Assembly: GCF_006125015.1 (NCBI RefSeq)
Contig: NZ_SZZN01000001.1
Span: 124,001 to 188,000, forward strand
Reading direction: 5' to 3'
DNA: 64,000 bases
DNA from: Roseovarius arcticus
GTDB taxonomy: Bacteria > Pseudomonadota > Alphaproteobacteria > Rhodobacterales > Rhodobacteraceae
In this document: piece by piece, positions 32,901 through 42,337 of the stretch
Position numbering within the stretch: the first letter of the stretch is position 1
How the letters are laid out: the number at the start of each line of letters is the position of its first letter
Notes under the pieces: generated by a model
What the model saw: only the letters and a program-made list of their open reading frames with translations
Database searches by the model: none
What the model was told of the DNA's origin: nothing
Made by a program: the position numbers and the translations under genes

Positions 32901-33471
32901 AACCTGGGCGCACCGCTGGCGCGCGGGTGCCAAGCTGGGGGCGCTGTGCCTTGCAACGATGGCTCTTTTTGCGATGGGTAGCGTGGTGGGGCATGCGGTG
33001 GCGTTTGCGCTGATGCTGGCGCTCTATGCGGCGCCGGGGCTGGTGTTTTTCCGCGCGGGGATGGCGCGGCTGCGCATGTTGTGGCCGTTTTTGGCGATCA
33101 TCGTGATTTGGCATATCGTAACAGCGACGCCGGGGCAGGGCGCGGTGATCGCGCTGCGGCTGGTGACGGCAGTAGGGCTGGCAAACCTTGTAACGATGAC
33201 GACGCGTCTGTCGGACATGATCGGCGTGGTCCGCTGGCTGGCAGCACCCCTGCGCCGGTTTGGTGTGAGCACACGCGCGCTGGAGCTGGGGATCGCGTTG
33301 GTTATCCGGTTTACGCCTATGCTGGCGGGCAAGGGAACCCAACTGGCCCGCGCTTGGCGGGCACGGTCTGCACGAAGGCCCGGCTGGCGGATCGTGCTGC
33401 CGTTTACCTTATGTGCGATAGACGACGCCGAGCATGTGGCCGACGCAATCAAAGCAAGAGGCGGGGTCTAA
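32875..33471 (+). CDS. bioN: ECF transporter T component BioN
   Basis: A 198-aa membrane protein (about 4-5 hydrophobic segments) with the EcfT coupling-helix motifs near the C-terminus: ALVIRFTPMLAGKGTQLARA then WRARSARRPG, a variant of the Ala-Arg-Gly signatures that contact the ATPases. ATG 32875 lies 26 bases inside bioM, behind GGGAGGG. Middle gene of bioMNY. Confidence 0.88.
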   Translation: MISLTSPVETWAHRWRAGAKLGALCLATMALFAMGSVVGHAVAFALMLALYAAPGLVFFRAGMARLRMLWPFLAIIVIWHIVTATPGQGAVIALRLVTAVGLANLVTMTTRLSDMIGVVRWLAAPLRRFGVSTRALELGIALVIRFTPMLAGKGTQLARAWRARSARRPGWRIVLPFTLCAIDDAEHVADAIKARGGV

Positions 33472-33589
33472 GACCAACGCAAGGGCTGCATGGCGGCGCG
33501 CTGTCATCGGCTCTTTGTTAATTACCTGTTGCCACACGGACCCATTCCATTGCACCTAAGCCCCTACGCCCCCGAAAGGAGCCTGCCCA

Positions 33590-34132
33590 ATGGAACGCAA
33601 CATCGCCCTCGTCGCATTATTCGCCGCGCTGATCGCCGCCTTGGGCATTATTCCTCAGGTTACGCTGCCCTTCGGCGTGCCGATCACGGCGCAAAGCCTT
33701 GGGGTGATGCTGTGCGGCACCGTTCTGGGCGCGAAACGCGGCACGATGGCGGTGCTGCTCTTTATGCTTCTGGTCTGCCTTGGCCTTCCGCTTTTGTCCG
33801 GCGGGCGCGGCGGTCTTGGCGTGATTGTATCGCCCACAGGTGGATTTTTCATCGCCTTTCCAGTCGCCGCATTTATCGCGGGCCTCATCACGGAAAGTTG
33901 GCGCAGCGTGCCGCTTGCCGTCTCGGCAGGGGTCGCGGCGGCGGTGGGCGGGATTGTCCTCTATATCTTTGGCATCATCGGATTGGCCCAGGTGCTGGAC
34001 AAAACACTGGGCGAGGCCGCGCTATTGGTCACCGCGTTTATTCCGGGCGACGCGGTGAAGGCAGTGCTGGCTGGCCTCATAACCTCAGCGCTCTACCGCG
34101 CGCGTCCTCGTGCGGTGCTGTCGCGTGCCTAA
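33590..34132 (+). CDS. bioY: Biotin-binding S component BioY
   Basis: A 180-aa integral membrane substrate-capture protein of the BioY family: VTLPFGVPITAQSLGVMLCG, LLSGGRGGLGVIVSPTGGFF then IAFPVAAFI, and FIPGDAVKAVLAGLI at the C-terminus (biotin-site and C-terminal signature). Six hydrophobic segments. Separated by 118 bases from bioN, so it may also have its own promoter; the gap contains only a short AT-rich stretch. Confidence 0.95.
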   Translation: MERNIALVALFAALIAALGIIPQVTLPFGVPITAQSLGVMLCGTVLGAKRGTMAVLLFMLLVCLGLPLLSGGRGGLGVIVSPTGGFFIAFPVAAFIAGLITESWRSVPLAVSAGVAAAVGGIVLYIFGIIGLAQVLDKTLGEAALLVTAFIPGDAVKAVLAGLITSALYRARPRAVLSRA

Positions 34133-34143
34133 GGTGGTTCGGT

Positions 34144-36177
34144 TCAGGCGATGTGGCAGAGCCGGAACGCATCGTAGATCGCGGCGTGCACGTTGCGACT
34201 GGCCTGCGCGTCCCCGACGCGGTGTAGCTGGTAGCCGCCCCTGCCCATAGGTTGCGGGCGCCGCGCGATCAGCGCGTCCACATCCGTGACGCCGTCATTG
34301 CCCGACGCGCCGCGCAAGGCTGCGAACATCTCATTATCCGGCACGGTCCCCATGTCGACGATCACCTGATCGACGTTCATCTGCACCTCGGCATGTGTCA
34401 GCTCATTCAGCAGGGTCGCTGTCAGCCGATTGTCCGCCCGCGCAACTGATACCAGCCGCAAGTCGGGTATCGCCGCGAGCCCGGCCCGCGAAAACTCGGT
34501 GCGCCAGCGGGTCGTCTCAGCATAGGTCAGATCCTGCGCCAACCCTGCGTCGATCGTGGTAAATGCAACCTCGGCGCCAGCATCATGCGCCAGTTTGGCG
34601 GCCATGGGCGCGGGGTGGCGGCCTGTGCCGTCCCAGACCAGCACCCTACCTTCGGGCTTGGCCTGACCGCCAATGACATCCCACGCGGATATCACCAGAT
34701 CGGCGCCTGCACCAAACTCTGTCTGCGGTAGGCCCCCGGTGGCGAGGATCACCAGATCGGGGTTTAGCGCCTCGATGTCGGCGGCCTCCATGTAGGCGTT
34801 GTAGTGGACGTTAACGCCTGCGCGCTCCAGCTCGGCCAGTCGCCAGTCTATGATGCCCGACAGATCGCGGCGCCAGCCGGTGGCGGCCAGCACCAACTGC
34901 CCGCCCGGCTGCGCTGCGGCCTCGTGCACGCTGACATCATGCCCGCGCAGGGCCAGTACGCGCGCCGCCTCAAGGCCGCCGGGGCCAGCGCCGACGACAA
35001 CGGCACGGCGCCTACGGCCCGCCAATTTCACGTCATGCGGCAGCAGTGTCTCGCGGCCCGTGACGGCGTTATGCAGGCATTTGGGACGGTATTGCGACTG
35101 GCAATGCTGCGCGCCGACGCATGGCCTGATGCGGTCCTCTTGCCCCGCCGCCAACTTAGCCACCAGGTGCGGATCAGCGATTTGTGCGCGCGTCATTCCG
35201 GCCATGTCCAAATGGCCCGCCGCCACCGCATGCCGGGCCGACGCAAGGTCGGATATACGCGCCGCATGGAACACCGGCAGGCCGACCTCGCGCTTGAACC
35301 GTCCGACATTTTCGACCCACGGCGCGATAGGCGTGCCAATTCCCGGCATATTCTCCATCACCAAGGCGCGCATGGTGTCCATTGAGCCGTAGATGGCGTT
35401 AAAGAAATCGATGCCGCCCGCCGCCTGTAGCATTTGCGCGGCGCGTACGCTTTCCTCGGGCCGAAGCATCCCGTCTGGACCTTCGTCCACGACCCAGCGG
35501 ATGCCGATGATAAACGCGTCGCTTGTGGCCTCGCGCATTGCCTCATGCACCATCAGGGTAAAGCGCATTCGGTTCTCCAGCGAGCCGCCGAATGCGTCAG
35601 TGCGCAGGTTCGTGCGGGGCGACAGGAACTGGCCCAGAATATGCCCGCCGGTCAGCGTCTCGATCCCGTCAAGGCCGCCCTCCTCGCAGCGCTTGGCGGC
35701 GGCGGCATAGGCCGCGATCACGCGGTCTATGTCGTGGCGGTCCATCTCGCGCGGGATGGCGCGGTGCAGCGTTTCGCGCAGCGCCGAGGGGGCGATGGCG
35801 GGCATCCATTCGTCTTGGTATGGGTCAGCGCGGCGACCCAAGTGAGTGATCTGGCACATCAGCGCCGCGCCGTTTTCGTGCATCCGGTCTGAGAATTTTT
35901 GCAGATGCGGGATGATCCCGTCATCGCCCACATTCAACTGGCTAAAGATATTGGGGCTGTCCGCCGCGACATTGGACGAGCCGCCGAACATCGACAGGCC
36001 GATACCGCCGCGCGCCTTTTCGGCGTGATAGGACTGGTAGGCCTCCTGCGGATAGCCGCCCACCTGTAGTCCGCAGGCGTGGCTGGTCGACATGATCCGG
36101 TTGCGGATCGTCAGCCCCCGGATTTGCAGTGGTTGCAGCAGTGGATCGCGGGTGGCGGCGCTGGGTGTATCCTTCAT
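34144..36177 (-). CDS. Trimethylamine dehydrogenase-family flavoprotein (DgcA/N-methylproline demethylase-like)
   Basis: A 677-aa protein: an old-yellow-enzyme TIM barrel with FMN (residues 1 to about 345; SQLNVGDDGIIPHLQ, GGHILGQFLSPRTN), a cysteine cluster region, and a C-terminal FAD/NAD-binding module (VVVGAGPGGLEAARVL, 394-409). The cluster reads C353-VGAQH-C359-QSQYRPK-C367, lacking the second Cys of the usual CxxC-x3-C motif, a variant I associate with dimethylglycine (DgcA) and N-methylproline (StcD) demethylases. Last gene of an ABC-importer operon. Substrate is likely an N-methylated amine or amino acid, unproven. Confidence 0.8.
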   Translation of the reverse strand: MKDTPSAATRDPLLQPLQIRGLTIRNRIMSTSHACGLQVGGYPQEAYQSYHAEKARGGIGLSMFGGSSNVAADSPNIFSQLNVGDDGIIPHLQKFSDRMHENGAALMCQITHLGRRADPYQDEWMPAIAPSALRETLHRAIPREMDRHDIDRVIAAYAAAAKRCEEGGLDGIETLTGGHILGQFLSPRTNLRTDAFGGSLENRMRFTLMVHEAMREATSDAFIIGIRWVVDEGPDGMLRPEESVRAAQMLQAAGGIDFFNAIYGSMDTMRALVMENMPGIGTPIAPWVENVGRFKREVGLPVFHAARISDLASARHAVAAGHLDMAGMTRAQIADPHLVAKLAAGQEDRIRPCVGAQHCQSQYRPKCLHNAVTGRETLLPHDVKLAGRRRRAVVVGAGPGGLEAARVLALRGHDVSVHEAAAQPGGQLVLAATGWRRDLSGIIDWRLAELERAGVNVHYNAYMEAADIEALNPDLVILATGGLPQTEFGAGADLVISAWDVIGGQAKPEGRVLVWDGTGRHPAPMAAKLAHDAGAEVAFTTIDAGLAQDLTYAETTRWRTEFSRAGLAAIPDLRLVSVARADNRLTATLLNELTHAEVQMNVDQVIVDMGTVPDNEMFAALRGASGNDGVTDVDALIARRPQPMGRGGYQLHRVGDAQASRNVHAAIYDAFRLCHIA

Positions 36178-36194
36178 GGGGTGTCCTTTCAGAC

Positions 36195-36932
36195 TTAATC
36201 TGGCCGGGTAAAGGGTTGCGCGGTGCGGGTTAGCCCGCCATCGACGCGGATATTTTGCCCGGTGATGTAGGTGGCGTTCTCGCCCGCGAGAAAGGCGACT
36301 ACGGCGGCGATCTCATCGGGCCTGCCGGGGCGGCCGAGGGGGACGTGGGCGGCGACCTCGCGCAGCCGATCGGGCGTGTATTTGGCGCGCAGGGCGTCCG
36401 TCATAATATAGCCGGGCGCGACGGCGTTGACGGTAACGCCGTGATGCGCGACCTCGGCGGCCAACGCTGCGGTCATGCCGTCCAGTCCGAATTTCGACGC
36501 GCAATAGGCCGTGTTGCCGGGATTGCCAAGCACGCTCCAGATTGAGGTGATACTGACGATGCGGCCCCAGCCCTGCGACGTCATATGCGGCAGACACGCG
36601 CGGGTCAGCGCGTAGGGGCTAGTAAGGTTCGCGGTCATCATCTGCGCCAGCGTTCCGGCATCCGTGTCGACCATAGTACCCTTGATATTGATCCCGGCGT
36701 TGTTGATCAGGATATCGGGTCTGAGGGTATCCGCGGCCTCCGTACAGGCGCGCTGCAGCGAGGCCGGATCGTGGTAATCCAACTGCATATAGCCAATGCT
36801 GGCGTCCAGGCCTTCGGGCCGCGCATCCGCACGCCCGGTGATGGTGCAGGCATTGCCCGCTGCCGCCAGAACCGCCGCGATGGCCGCGCCGATGCCGGTG
36901 CCTGCGCCGGTGATCAGGGCTGTGCGGCTCAT
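36195..36932 (-). CDS. SDR-family oxidoreductase
   Basis: A 245-aa classical short-chain dehydrogenase: TGAGTGIGAAIAAVLAAAG, NNAGINIKGTM, catalytic Ser in ITSIWSVLGNPGNTAYCASK with YCASK, and VAPGYIMTDALRAKY; FabG-like length. The start at 36932 overlaps the ABC ATPase gene by 4 bases; a longer upstream frame belongs to that gene's strand-mate reading and is ignored. Expected to act on a 3-hydroxy or 3-keto intermediate of the imported substrate; not assignable further. Confidence 0.88.
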   Translation of the reverse strand: MSRTALITGAGTGIGAAIAAVLAAAGNACTITGRADARPEGLDASIGYMQLDYHDPASLQRACTEAADTLRPDILINNAGINIKGTMVDTDAGTLAQMMTANLTSPYALTRACLPHMTSQGWGRIVSITSIWSVLGNPGNTAYCASKFGLDGMTAALAAEVAHHGVTVNAVAPGYIMTDALRAKYTPDRLREVAAHVPLGRPGRPDEIAAVVAFLAGENATYITGQNIRVDGGLTRTAQPFTRPD

Positions 36933-37903
36933 GGCGCATCCTCGTAGAGATAGCAGGCCGTGCGATGGGCAGGGCCGGTGCGGCGGGCATCGGGATGCAC
37001 CTTTGCGCAAACCTCCATGGCGTGAGGACAGCGGCCCAGATAGCGGCAGGCGCGGGTATCGTCGCGCAGCGGGTTGTAAATGTCGCGCGTGCTCGCTCCG
37101 GCATGTCGCCCCTTGTCTAGCGTGCCCAGCAACTCTTGCGTGTAAGGGTGCCGGGGGTCCGCATAGACGGCCTTCGTCGGCCCAACCTCCAACAGCTTGC
37201 CAAAGTACATGATCGCAATACGGTCGCACAGAAAGCGGGCGACATGCAGGTCGTGGGTGACAAAAACGATGGTCAGATCATGCGTGTCGCGCAGGCGTTT
37301 CAGCAAGTTCAGGATCTGCGCGCGCACCGATACGTCCAGCTTGCTGACAGCCTCATCGGCGAACAATACCTTAGGCCGCGTCGCCAGCGCCCGCGCAATG
37401 GCGGCGCGTTGCAACTGCCCGCCTGACAGCTCATGGGGAAAGCGACCTCTGAACTGCGCGCCGAGCCCAACATCGACCAAGAGCGCATCAATTGCGCTAT
37501 CCATATCCTTCTTTCCGGCCAAGCCATGCAGGCGCAGCGGAATTGCCAGCGCCTGCGCGACAGTGTGGCGCGGGTTCAGCGAGCTAAGCGGGTCTTGAAA
37601 TACCATCTGCATCGCGCCGCTGCTAAGATCCAATGGCGCGCCATCTAGCGTTACGGCGCCGCTGGAAACGGGATGCAGGCCAAGGGCGGCCTTGCAGATC
37701 GTCGTCTTGCCACTGCCGCTCTCCCCTACAACGCCCAAAATTTCGCCGCGGCTGACAGCCAGATCGACATGATCGACAGCGTTAAAGACGGTGCTGCGGC
37801 CCTGTAATTGCGAGAGCAGCCCTGTCCCGGCGCCAAAGCTGACGACGACATCGTCAAATCGCAGGAACGGATCGGTGGCGGCAGTTAGTGTTGCGGCGTT
37901 CAT
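36929..37903 (-). CDS. Peptide/nickel-type ABC transporter ATPase (DppF-like)
   Basis: A 324-aa ATPase: Walker A VVGESGSGKTTICKAALG, Q-loop MVFQDPLSSLNPRHTVAQAL, signature ELSGGQLQRAAIARALA, Walker B FADEAVSKLD, and the C-terminal oligopeptide-ABC Cys cluster (C-RYLGRC-PHAMEVCAKVHP) that holds an Fe-S centre in such proteins. ATG 37903 overlaps the DppD-like gene by 4 bases; an in-frame start at 37987 would intrude further into it. The Walker B has Ala-Val-Ser rather than the usual Pro-Thr-Ser. Confidence 0.9.
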   Translation of the reverse strand: MNAATLTAATDPFLRFDDVVVSFGAGTGLLSQLQGRSTVFNAVDHVDLAVSRGEILGVVGESGSGKTTICKAALGLHPVSSGAVTLDGAPLDLSSGAMQMVFQDPLSSLNPRHTVAQALAIPLRLHGLAGKKDMDSAIDALLVDVGLGAQFRGRFPHELSGGQLQRAAIARALATRPKVLFADEAVSKLDVSVRAQILNLLKRLRDTHDLTIVFVTHDLHVARFLCDRIAIMYFGKLLEVGPTKAVYADPRHPYTQELLGTLDKGRHAGASTRDIYNPLRDDTRACRYLGRCPHAMEVCAKVHPDARRTGPAHRTACYLYEDAP

Positions 37904-38877
37904 GACTGCACCCCGGCCCGGTCGGCCTTGATGCAGCGCACTTCGCCGTGGCTCGGCACATGGTGCAGCGGGATAGCGTGATCGCACGCCGCCTCGTGCA
38001 GGGGGCAGCGCGGGGCAAATCGGCAGCGATTATCAGGCCATTGCCCGGTGCCGACCTCGCCTGCGATTTCGGTCAAGGTGTCCACATCGCCCTCCAGCTC
38101 GCGCGCGGTCTGGACGAGCCCTCGGGTGTAGGGGTGGCGGGGTCTTTGCATCAGCGCCTCGGTCGCGCCCTGCTCTACGATCTGGCCTGCGTACATCACG
38201 ATGATGCTGTCGCTGATCTGCTCTGCAATTGTCATGTCGTGCGTGATAAAGATAAAAGACGCGTCCACCTCGCGGCGCAGCTTGTCAAAGAGGTCAATGA
38301 TCTGCCGCTCCACCAGATTGTCGAGGTTCGTGGTCGGCTCATCCGCGACGATCAGCGATGGTCGTGCGAACATTACCAGTGCGATCAGGCAGCGTTGCAA
38401 CATCCCGCCGCTTAGTTGGTGGGGATACTTGCGCAGCGCAGTTTTCGGGTCAGCGATATCGACCTGCCTCAGCGCCTCGGCGGCGCCCTGCATGATGTCG
38501 CTATGCCCGGCTGGATGGCGGCGCCCGGCGGCGGCGAAGTGCCAGCCGATGGTTTTTACCGGATTAAAACTGCCGACCGGGTCCTGAAAGATCATAGCCA
38601 GCTCGCCGCCGCGCAGCGCGTCGAACTCGGCGGCTGGAAGCGTGGCAATATCGCGCCCCTTATAAAGGATGTGATCGGCCTTCAGCGATCCGGTGGCGGG
38701 CAGCAGGCGCAGCAGTGCCTTTGACGTCACAGTCTTGCCCGATCCGCTCTCGCCGATGAGGCCCAGCACTTTGCCATGCTCAAGCGTGAAGCTGACATTC
38801 GACGAGACTGGCAAATCGCCCGAACCGAGGCGAAAGCTGACGTTCAGGTTTTTTACATCAAGTAGCGGCGCGCTCAT
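37900..38877 (-). CDS. Peptide/nickel-type ABC transporter ATPase (DppD-like)
   Basis: A 325-aa ATPase with LIGESGSGKTVTSKALLRLL, MIFQDPVGSFNPVKTIGWHF, QLSGGMLQRCLIALVM, LIVADEPTTNLD, and the C-terminal PDNRCRFAPRCPLHEAACDH cluster. Pairs with the next gene as the asymmetric ATPase dimer of an Opp/Dpp importer. Overlaps its neighbours by 4 bases on both sides. Confidence 0.92.
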   Translation of the reverse strand: MSAPLLDVKNLNVSFRLGSGDLPVSSNVSFTLEHGKVLGLIGESGSGKTVTSKALLRLLPATGSLKADHILYKGRDIATLPAAEFDALRGGELAMIFQDPVGSFNPVKTIGWHFAAAGRRHPAGHSDIMQGAAEALRQVDIADPKTALRKYPHQLSGGMLQRCLIALVMFARPSLIVADEPTTNLDNLVERQIIDLFDKLRREVDASFIFITHDMTIAEQISDSIIVMYAGQIVEQGATEALMQRPRHPYTRGLVQTARELEGDVDTLTEIAGEVGTGQWPDNRCRFAPRCPLHEAACDHAIPLHHVPSHGEVRCIKADRAGVQS

Positions 38878-39707
38878 GCGTCCCTCGCTTTCAGTCGCGG
38901 GTCTGCCAAATCACGCAGGCCGTCGCCCAAGAGGTTCAGCGCTAATAGCGCGATGGTCACGGTGAGGCCCGTCATGGTCAGCACCCATGGCGCGCGGCGG
39001 AAATATTCCTGCCCGTCGGCCATGATGACGCCCAAGGACGGGGTAGGCGGCTGCACACCGAGGCCAATGAATGACAGCCCGCTCTCAATGACGATGCCAA
39101 AGGCGACAGCGATGCTGGCCTGCACCAAGATGGGCGCCGAAATGTTTGGCAATATCTCGCGGAACAAGATGCGCGTCGTGCTTTGCCCCATGACTTTCGC
39201 GGCCTGAACATAGGCATCGCCGCGCACGATTTCGGTCGTGTTACGCGTGATGCGGGCAAATATGGGCAGGTAGACCAGCATAATCGCCAGCGCCACGTTG
39301 GTCACGCCAAAGCCGAGTGCAACCATGAGGAAGAGCGCGAGCACGAACGCCGGAAAGGCGAACAGCAGATCAACGACGCGCATCACGATCGCGTCGAACC
39401 AGCCGCCGAGGTAGCCGGCAAACAGCCCCGCCGTGATCCCTATGCACATCGCCGCCAACACGCCCGAGACGGAGATCAGCAGCGATATGCGCGCCCCCTC
39501 CATCACGCGGGCCAGCACGTCCCGGCCAAGGCTATCAGTGCCGAACGGGTGCGACCACGAGGGCGGTTTTAGCACGGCGGTGAAATCGAATGCCCCGCTG
39601 CCCCAAGGCGAGATGATCGGCCCGATGGCTATGGTGAGCAAAAATAACGCGGTAATCGTCGACCCGGCCAGTGCCGCGCGGTTTTGCATGAGGATTTTAA
39701 GTTTCAT
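38874..39707 (-). CDS. ABC transporter permease (DppC-like)
   Basis: A 277-aa BPD-transport permease with an N-terminal TM helix (LAGSTITALFLLTIAIGPII), a DppC-type periplasmic stretch (SHPFGTDSLGRDVLARVMEG) and the EAA loop (VQAAKVMGQSTTRILFREIL). About six TM segments. ATG 39707 is preceded by GAGGT and avoids extending over dppB; the in-frame start at 39743 is rejected. Confidence 0.92.
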   Translation of the reverse strand: MKLKILMQNRAALAGSTITALFLLTIAIGPIISPWGSGAFDFTAVLKPPSWSHPFGTDSLGRDVLARVMEGARISLLISVSGVLAAMCIGITAGLFAGYLGGWFDAIVMRVVDLLFAFPAFVLALFLMVALGFGVTNVALAIMLVYLPIFARITRNTTEIVRGDAYVQAAKVMGQSTTRILFREILPNISAPILVQASIAVAFGIVIESGLSFIGLGVQPPTPSLGVIMADGQEYFRRAPWVLTMTGLTVTIALLALNLLGDGLRDLADPRLKARDA

Positions 39708-39711
39708 GGTG

Positions 39712-40668
39712 CTACCTCGCGCGCCGCGGGTCGAGCGCCGCACAGATCAGATCGACGACGTAGTTGACGCCCAGAACGATGGCCAAAAACATCACCGCGC
39801 AGGCCTGCACCACGAAATAATCGCGCGCAAATGCCGCCTCGACCATCAGCGAGCCGACACCATTGACGCCAAAAATCCGCTCGATAATGACGACGCCGCC
39901 CAGAAGGTAGCGGATCTGGAGGCCGATCACGACGATGAACGGGATCACCGAATTGCGAAAAACGTGATGAACGAACCGAAAGCGCCCTGAATGGCCTAGC
40001 GATTTGGCGACGGTCACATGCTCGCGGTCCAGATTTTCGATCAGCGAGGTGCGCAGCGTGCGCGTGAACACGGCCGCCATCGGCGCGGCGATAGCCAGTG
40101 CCGGCAAGAAGCCGGAGTGAAGCGCGCCTACGATCGACTCCGACGCCGGGATGAAACCGTAGGAAGGAAAGAGCCCGAGGCCGATGGATAGGCCAAGGAT
40201 CAGCATGTAGCCGAACCAAAAGTCTGGCATTGATACGCCAAGGACGGCCAGAGATGTCGCGCCCGTGTCGATGAAATTGCCGCGATTTACAGCGGCCAGC
40301 GTGCCAAGGATCAGGGCCAGAACGACCGCGATGCTCATGGCGTATAGTCCGATAAAGATTGTATTTGGCAGGCGAAACGCAAGCAGTTCGCCAATGTCTG
40401 CACCCGACGATACCGACAGAGACTGGCCGAAATCGAACCGCAGGATGCCGCCCAGCCAATCGAAATATTGCACCAACAGCGGCGCGTCGAGGCCCCTCTC
40501 GGCATTAAATCTGGCGATCGTTTCGGGCGTTGCAAAGTCGCCCAGCACCACCAGCGCCGGATCGCCCGGCGCGGCCTTCATCACAAAGAACACAACGACG
40601 GTGCCAACCAGCATCGTGATCAGCGCGCCGCCGAGGCGTGTCAGGAAATACTTGAGGCCGGAGGGCAT
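39712..40668 (-). CDS. ABC transporter permease (DppB-like)
   Basis: A 318-aa permease starting KYFLTRLGGALITMLVGTVV, with a long periplasmic loop before TM2 (FDWLGGILRFDFGQSLSV), GVSMPDFWFGYMLIL, and the EAA-type loop HVTVAKSLGHSGRFRFVHHV. This is the DppB/OppB topology. Four bases separate it from the DppC-like gene. Confidence 0.93.
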   Translation of the reverse strand: MPSGLKYFLTRLGGALITMLVGTVVVFFVMKAAPGDPALVVLGDFATPETIARFNAERGLDAPLLVQYFDWLGGILRFDFGQSLSVSSGADIGELLAFRLPNTIFIGLYAMSIAVVLALILGTLAAVNRGNFIDTGATSLAVLGVSMPDFWFGYMLILGLSIGLGLFPSYGFIPASESIVGALHSGFLPALAIAAPMAAVFTRTLRTSLIENLDREHVTVAKSLGHSGRFRFVHHVFRNSVIPFIVVIGLQIRYLLGGVVIIERIFGVNGVGSLMVEAAFARDYFVVQACAVMFLAIVLGVNYVVDLICAALDPRRAR

Positions 40669-40737
40669 TCAGGCGTCTCTCACTTGGGTAGGGATGCCCC
40701 GCACACATGGGCGCGAGGCGTCTTTGTTATCGCAAAG

Positions 40738-42312
40738 TCAGCAATCCTTGACCTCGGCCAGTTGCGCGCCAAAGCCTGAATAGGGCCGCTGCACGAAGCC
40801 CTGCACCTTTGGGGCGAGCAGATTATGCACGTTGCTCTCAAAGCACGGCAGGACCGGGCAGTCCTTGATCGCCAGCGCCTCGGCCTGGCGATAAAGCTCG
40901 CCGCGCGGGCCCAGATCCAGTATGCGACGGGCCTCCTCCAGCAGGGCGTCAACCTGCGGGTTCGAGTATTTCTCGTAGTTGCGCGACCCGTTGGTGTGAT
41001 AAATCTCGTACGCGTATTCGTCGGGGTCAATGAGGCCTAGCCAACCCCAGATTGACGCTTGGAAATCGCCTGCCTGCTTGCGCTGGTAAACCGTGCCGCT
41101 ATCGGACACCTCGACCGTGAAGTTCACGCCCAGCACCTGATTGACCTGCAGCACGAACACCTCGGCAAAACGCTTCCACCAGCCTGAGCCCCATGTCAGC
41201 ACGGTCGCCTCGGTGCCGGCCCCGTACTTGGACAGCGCCAGCTCTTTTAGCGCCTCCTCGGGATTCATCATTGTCTCGGCGGGCGCATCCTGGGTCGCGG
41301 CCCATGAGATTGAGTTCGGCACGACGCCGTTCGCGGTGCGGCCCTCGCCAAAGAGGACAACATCCACCATCGCCTGGCGGTCAAACGCCATCGAAACGGC
41401 ACGGCGGAAATGAACGTCGTCAAAGGGCGCGACGGCATTGTTAACGCTGATAAATCGGGTGTTGGTGCCGGGTGCCTTCAGCACCTGAACACGGTCGTCG
41501 TTTTCCAGATCGGGAATGTCTGCGAAGGGTGCGGTGCTGGTCAGATCAATGCTGCCACCCAGAAGGGCGGTGACGCCTGCCGACTCCTCGGCGATCAGGG
41601 GGATTTCGACGATATCGACCATAGGCAAGCCGTCCTCGAAATACTCGGTGTGCTTGGCCAGCGTAAGCGACGCGCCGGGCTGATACTCGGTTAGCTTAAA
41701 GGGGCCGGTGCCGACAGGATTGGTCGCGAAATCATCGGGCGTGCCGTCTTTGAGCAGGTGCATCGGGACGATTTGGCTGCCGGTGCGCGTGTTCGTCAGA
41801 TAGCTGAGCATTGGTGCGAACGGCTCGGCGGTCTCAATCTCGACGGTGTAGGCGTCAGGCGTGCGAATTTCGGAAATAGGCGCAAACTTAGATTGGTGCG
41901 GCGAAGCGGTCGCGTCATCACGCAGCCGGTCCAGCGTAAACTTGACATCCGCCGAGGTCATTTCGACGCCGTCATGGAATTTCACGCCCTCACGTAGCTT
42001 AAACCGCAGGATCGTTGGGCTGACACTCTCATAGCTTTCTGCCAGATCTGGGACGATATTCATGCTCTCATCGAACTTCAGCAGGCAGTTGAAAACGCCC
42101 CAAACGACGTAGGATTCCGGGATCAGCGTGGTCTGCGCCGGGTCTAGTGTATTGATAACATTATATCCCGTGATGCCCGCGCGTAGCGTGCCGCACGCGG
42201 CCTCGGCGCGCCCGGCCCAGAGCGGCAGCATCGCGAGGGTGGTCGCGGCAGCGCCCGATTTCAGAATCGCCCTGCGGCTAACCTTGTGGCTGATGTTGCT
42301 TGGTTTTGTCAT
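40738..42312 (-). CDS. ABC transporter solute-binding protein, family 5 (DppA-like)
   Basis: A 524-aa periplasmic binding protein with a twin-arginine-type signal (SRRAILKSGAAATTLAMLPL) ending AEAACG. Family 5 markers: DLAESYESVSPTILRFKLRE followed by GVKFHDG, then EMTSADVKFTLDRLRD and FRRAVSMAFDRQAMVDVV. Such proteins bind peptides, nickel, glycosides or other solutes; the companion demethylase-like and GlpD-like enzymes suggest a small amine or polyol conjugate. Export through Tat rather than Sec would be consistent with folding before export. Confidence 0.9.
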   Translation of the reverse strand: MTKPSNISHKVSRRAILKSGAAATTLAMLPLWAGRAEAACGTLRAGITGYNVINTLDPAQTTLIPESYVVWGVFNCLLKFDESMNIVPDLAESYESVSPTILRFKLREGVKFHDGVEMTSADVKFTLDRLRDDATASPHQSKFAPISEIRTPDAYTVEIETAEPFAPMLSYLTNTRTGSQIVPMHLLKDGTPDDFATNPVGTGPFKLTEYQPGASLTLAKHTEYFEDGLPMVDIVEIPLIAEESAGVTALLGGSIDLTSTAPFADIPDLENDDRVQVLKAPGTNTRFISVNNAVAPFDDVHFRRAVSMAFDRQAMVDVVLFGEGRTANGVVPNSISWAATQDAPAETMMNPEEALKELALSKYGAGTEATVLTWGSGWWKRFAEVFVLQVNQVLGVNFTVEVSDSGTVYQRKQAGDFQASIWGWLGLIDPDEYAYEIYHTNGSRNYEKYSNPQVDALLEEARRILDLGPRGELYRQAEALAIKDCPVLPCFESNVHNLLAPKVQGFVQRPYSGFGAQLAEVKDC

Positions 42313-42337
42313 TGTCAGTCCTCCCTTTTTTTATTGT

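Noticed and set aside
34804..35385. 193-aa plus-strand frame within the TMADH-family gene
   Set aside because: Shadow of the minus-strand gene; arginine- and alanine-rich without domain features.
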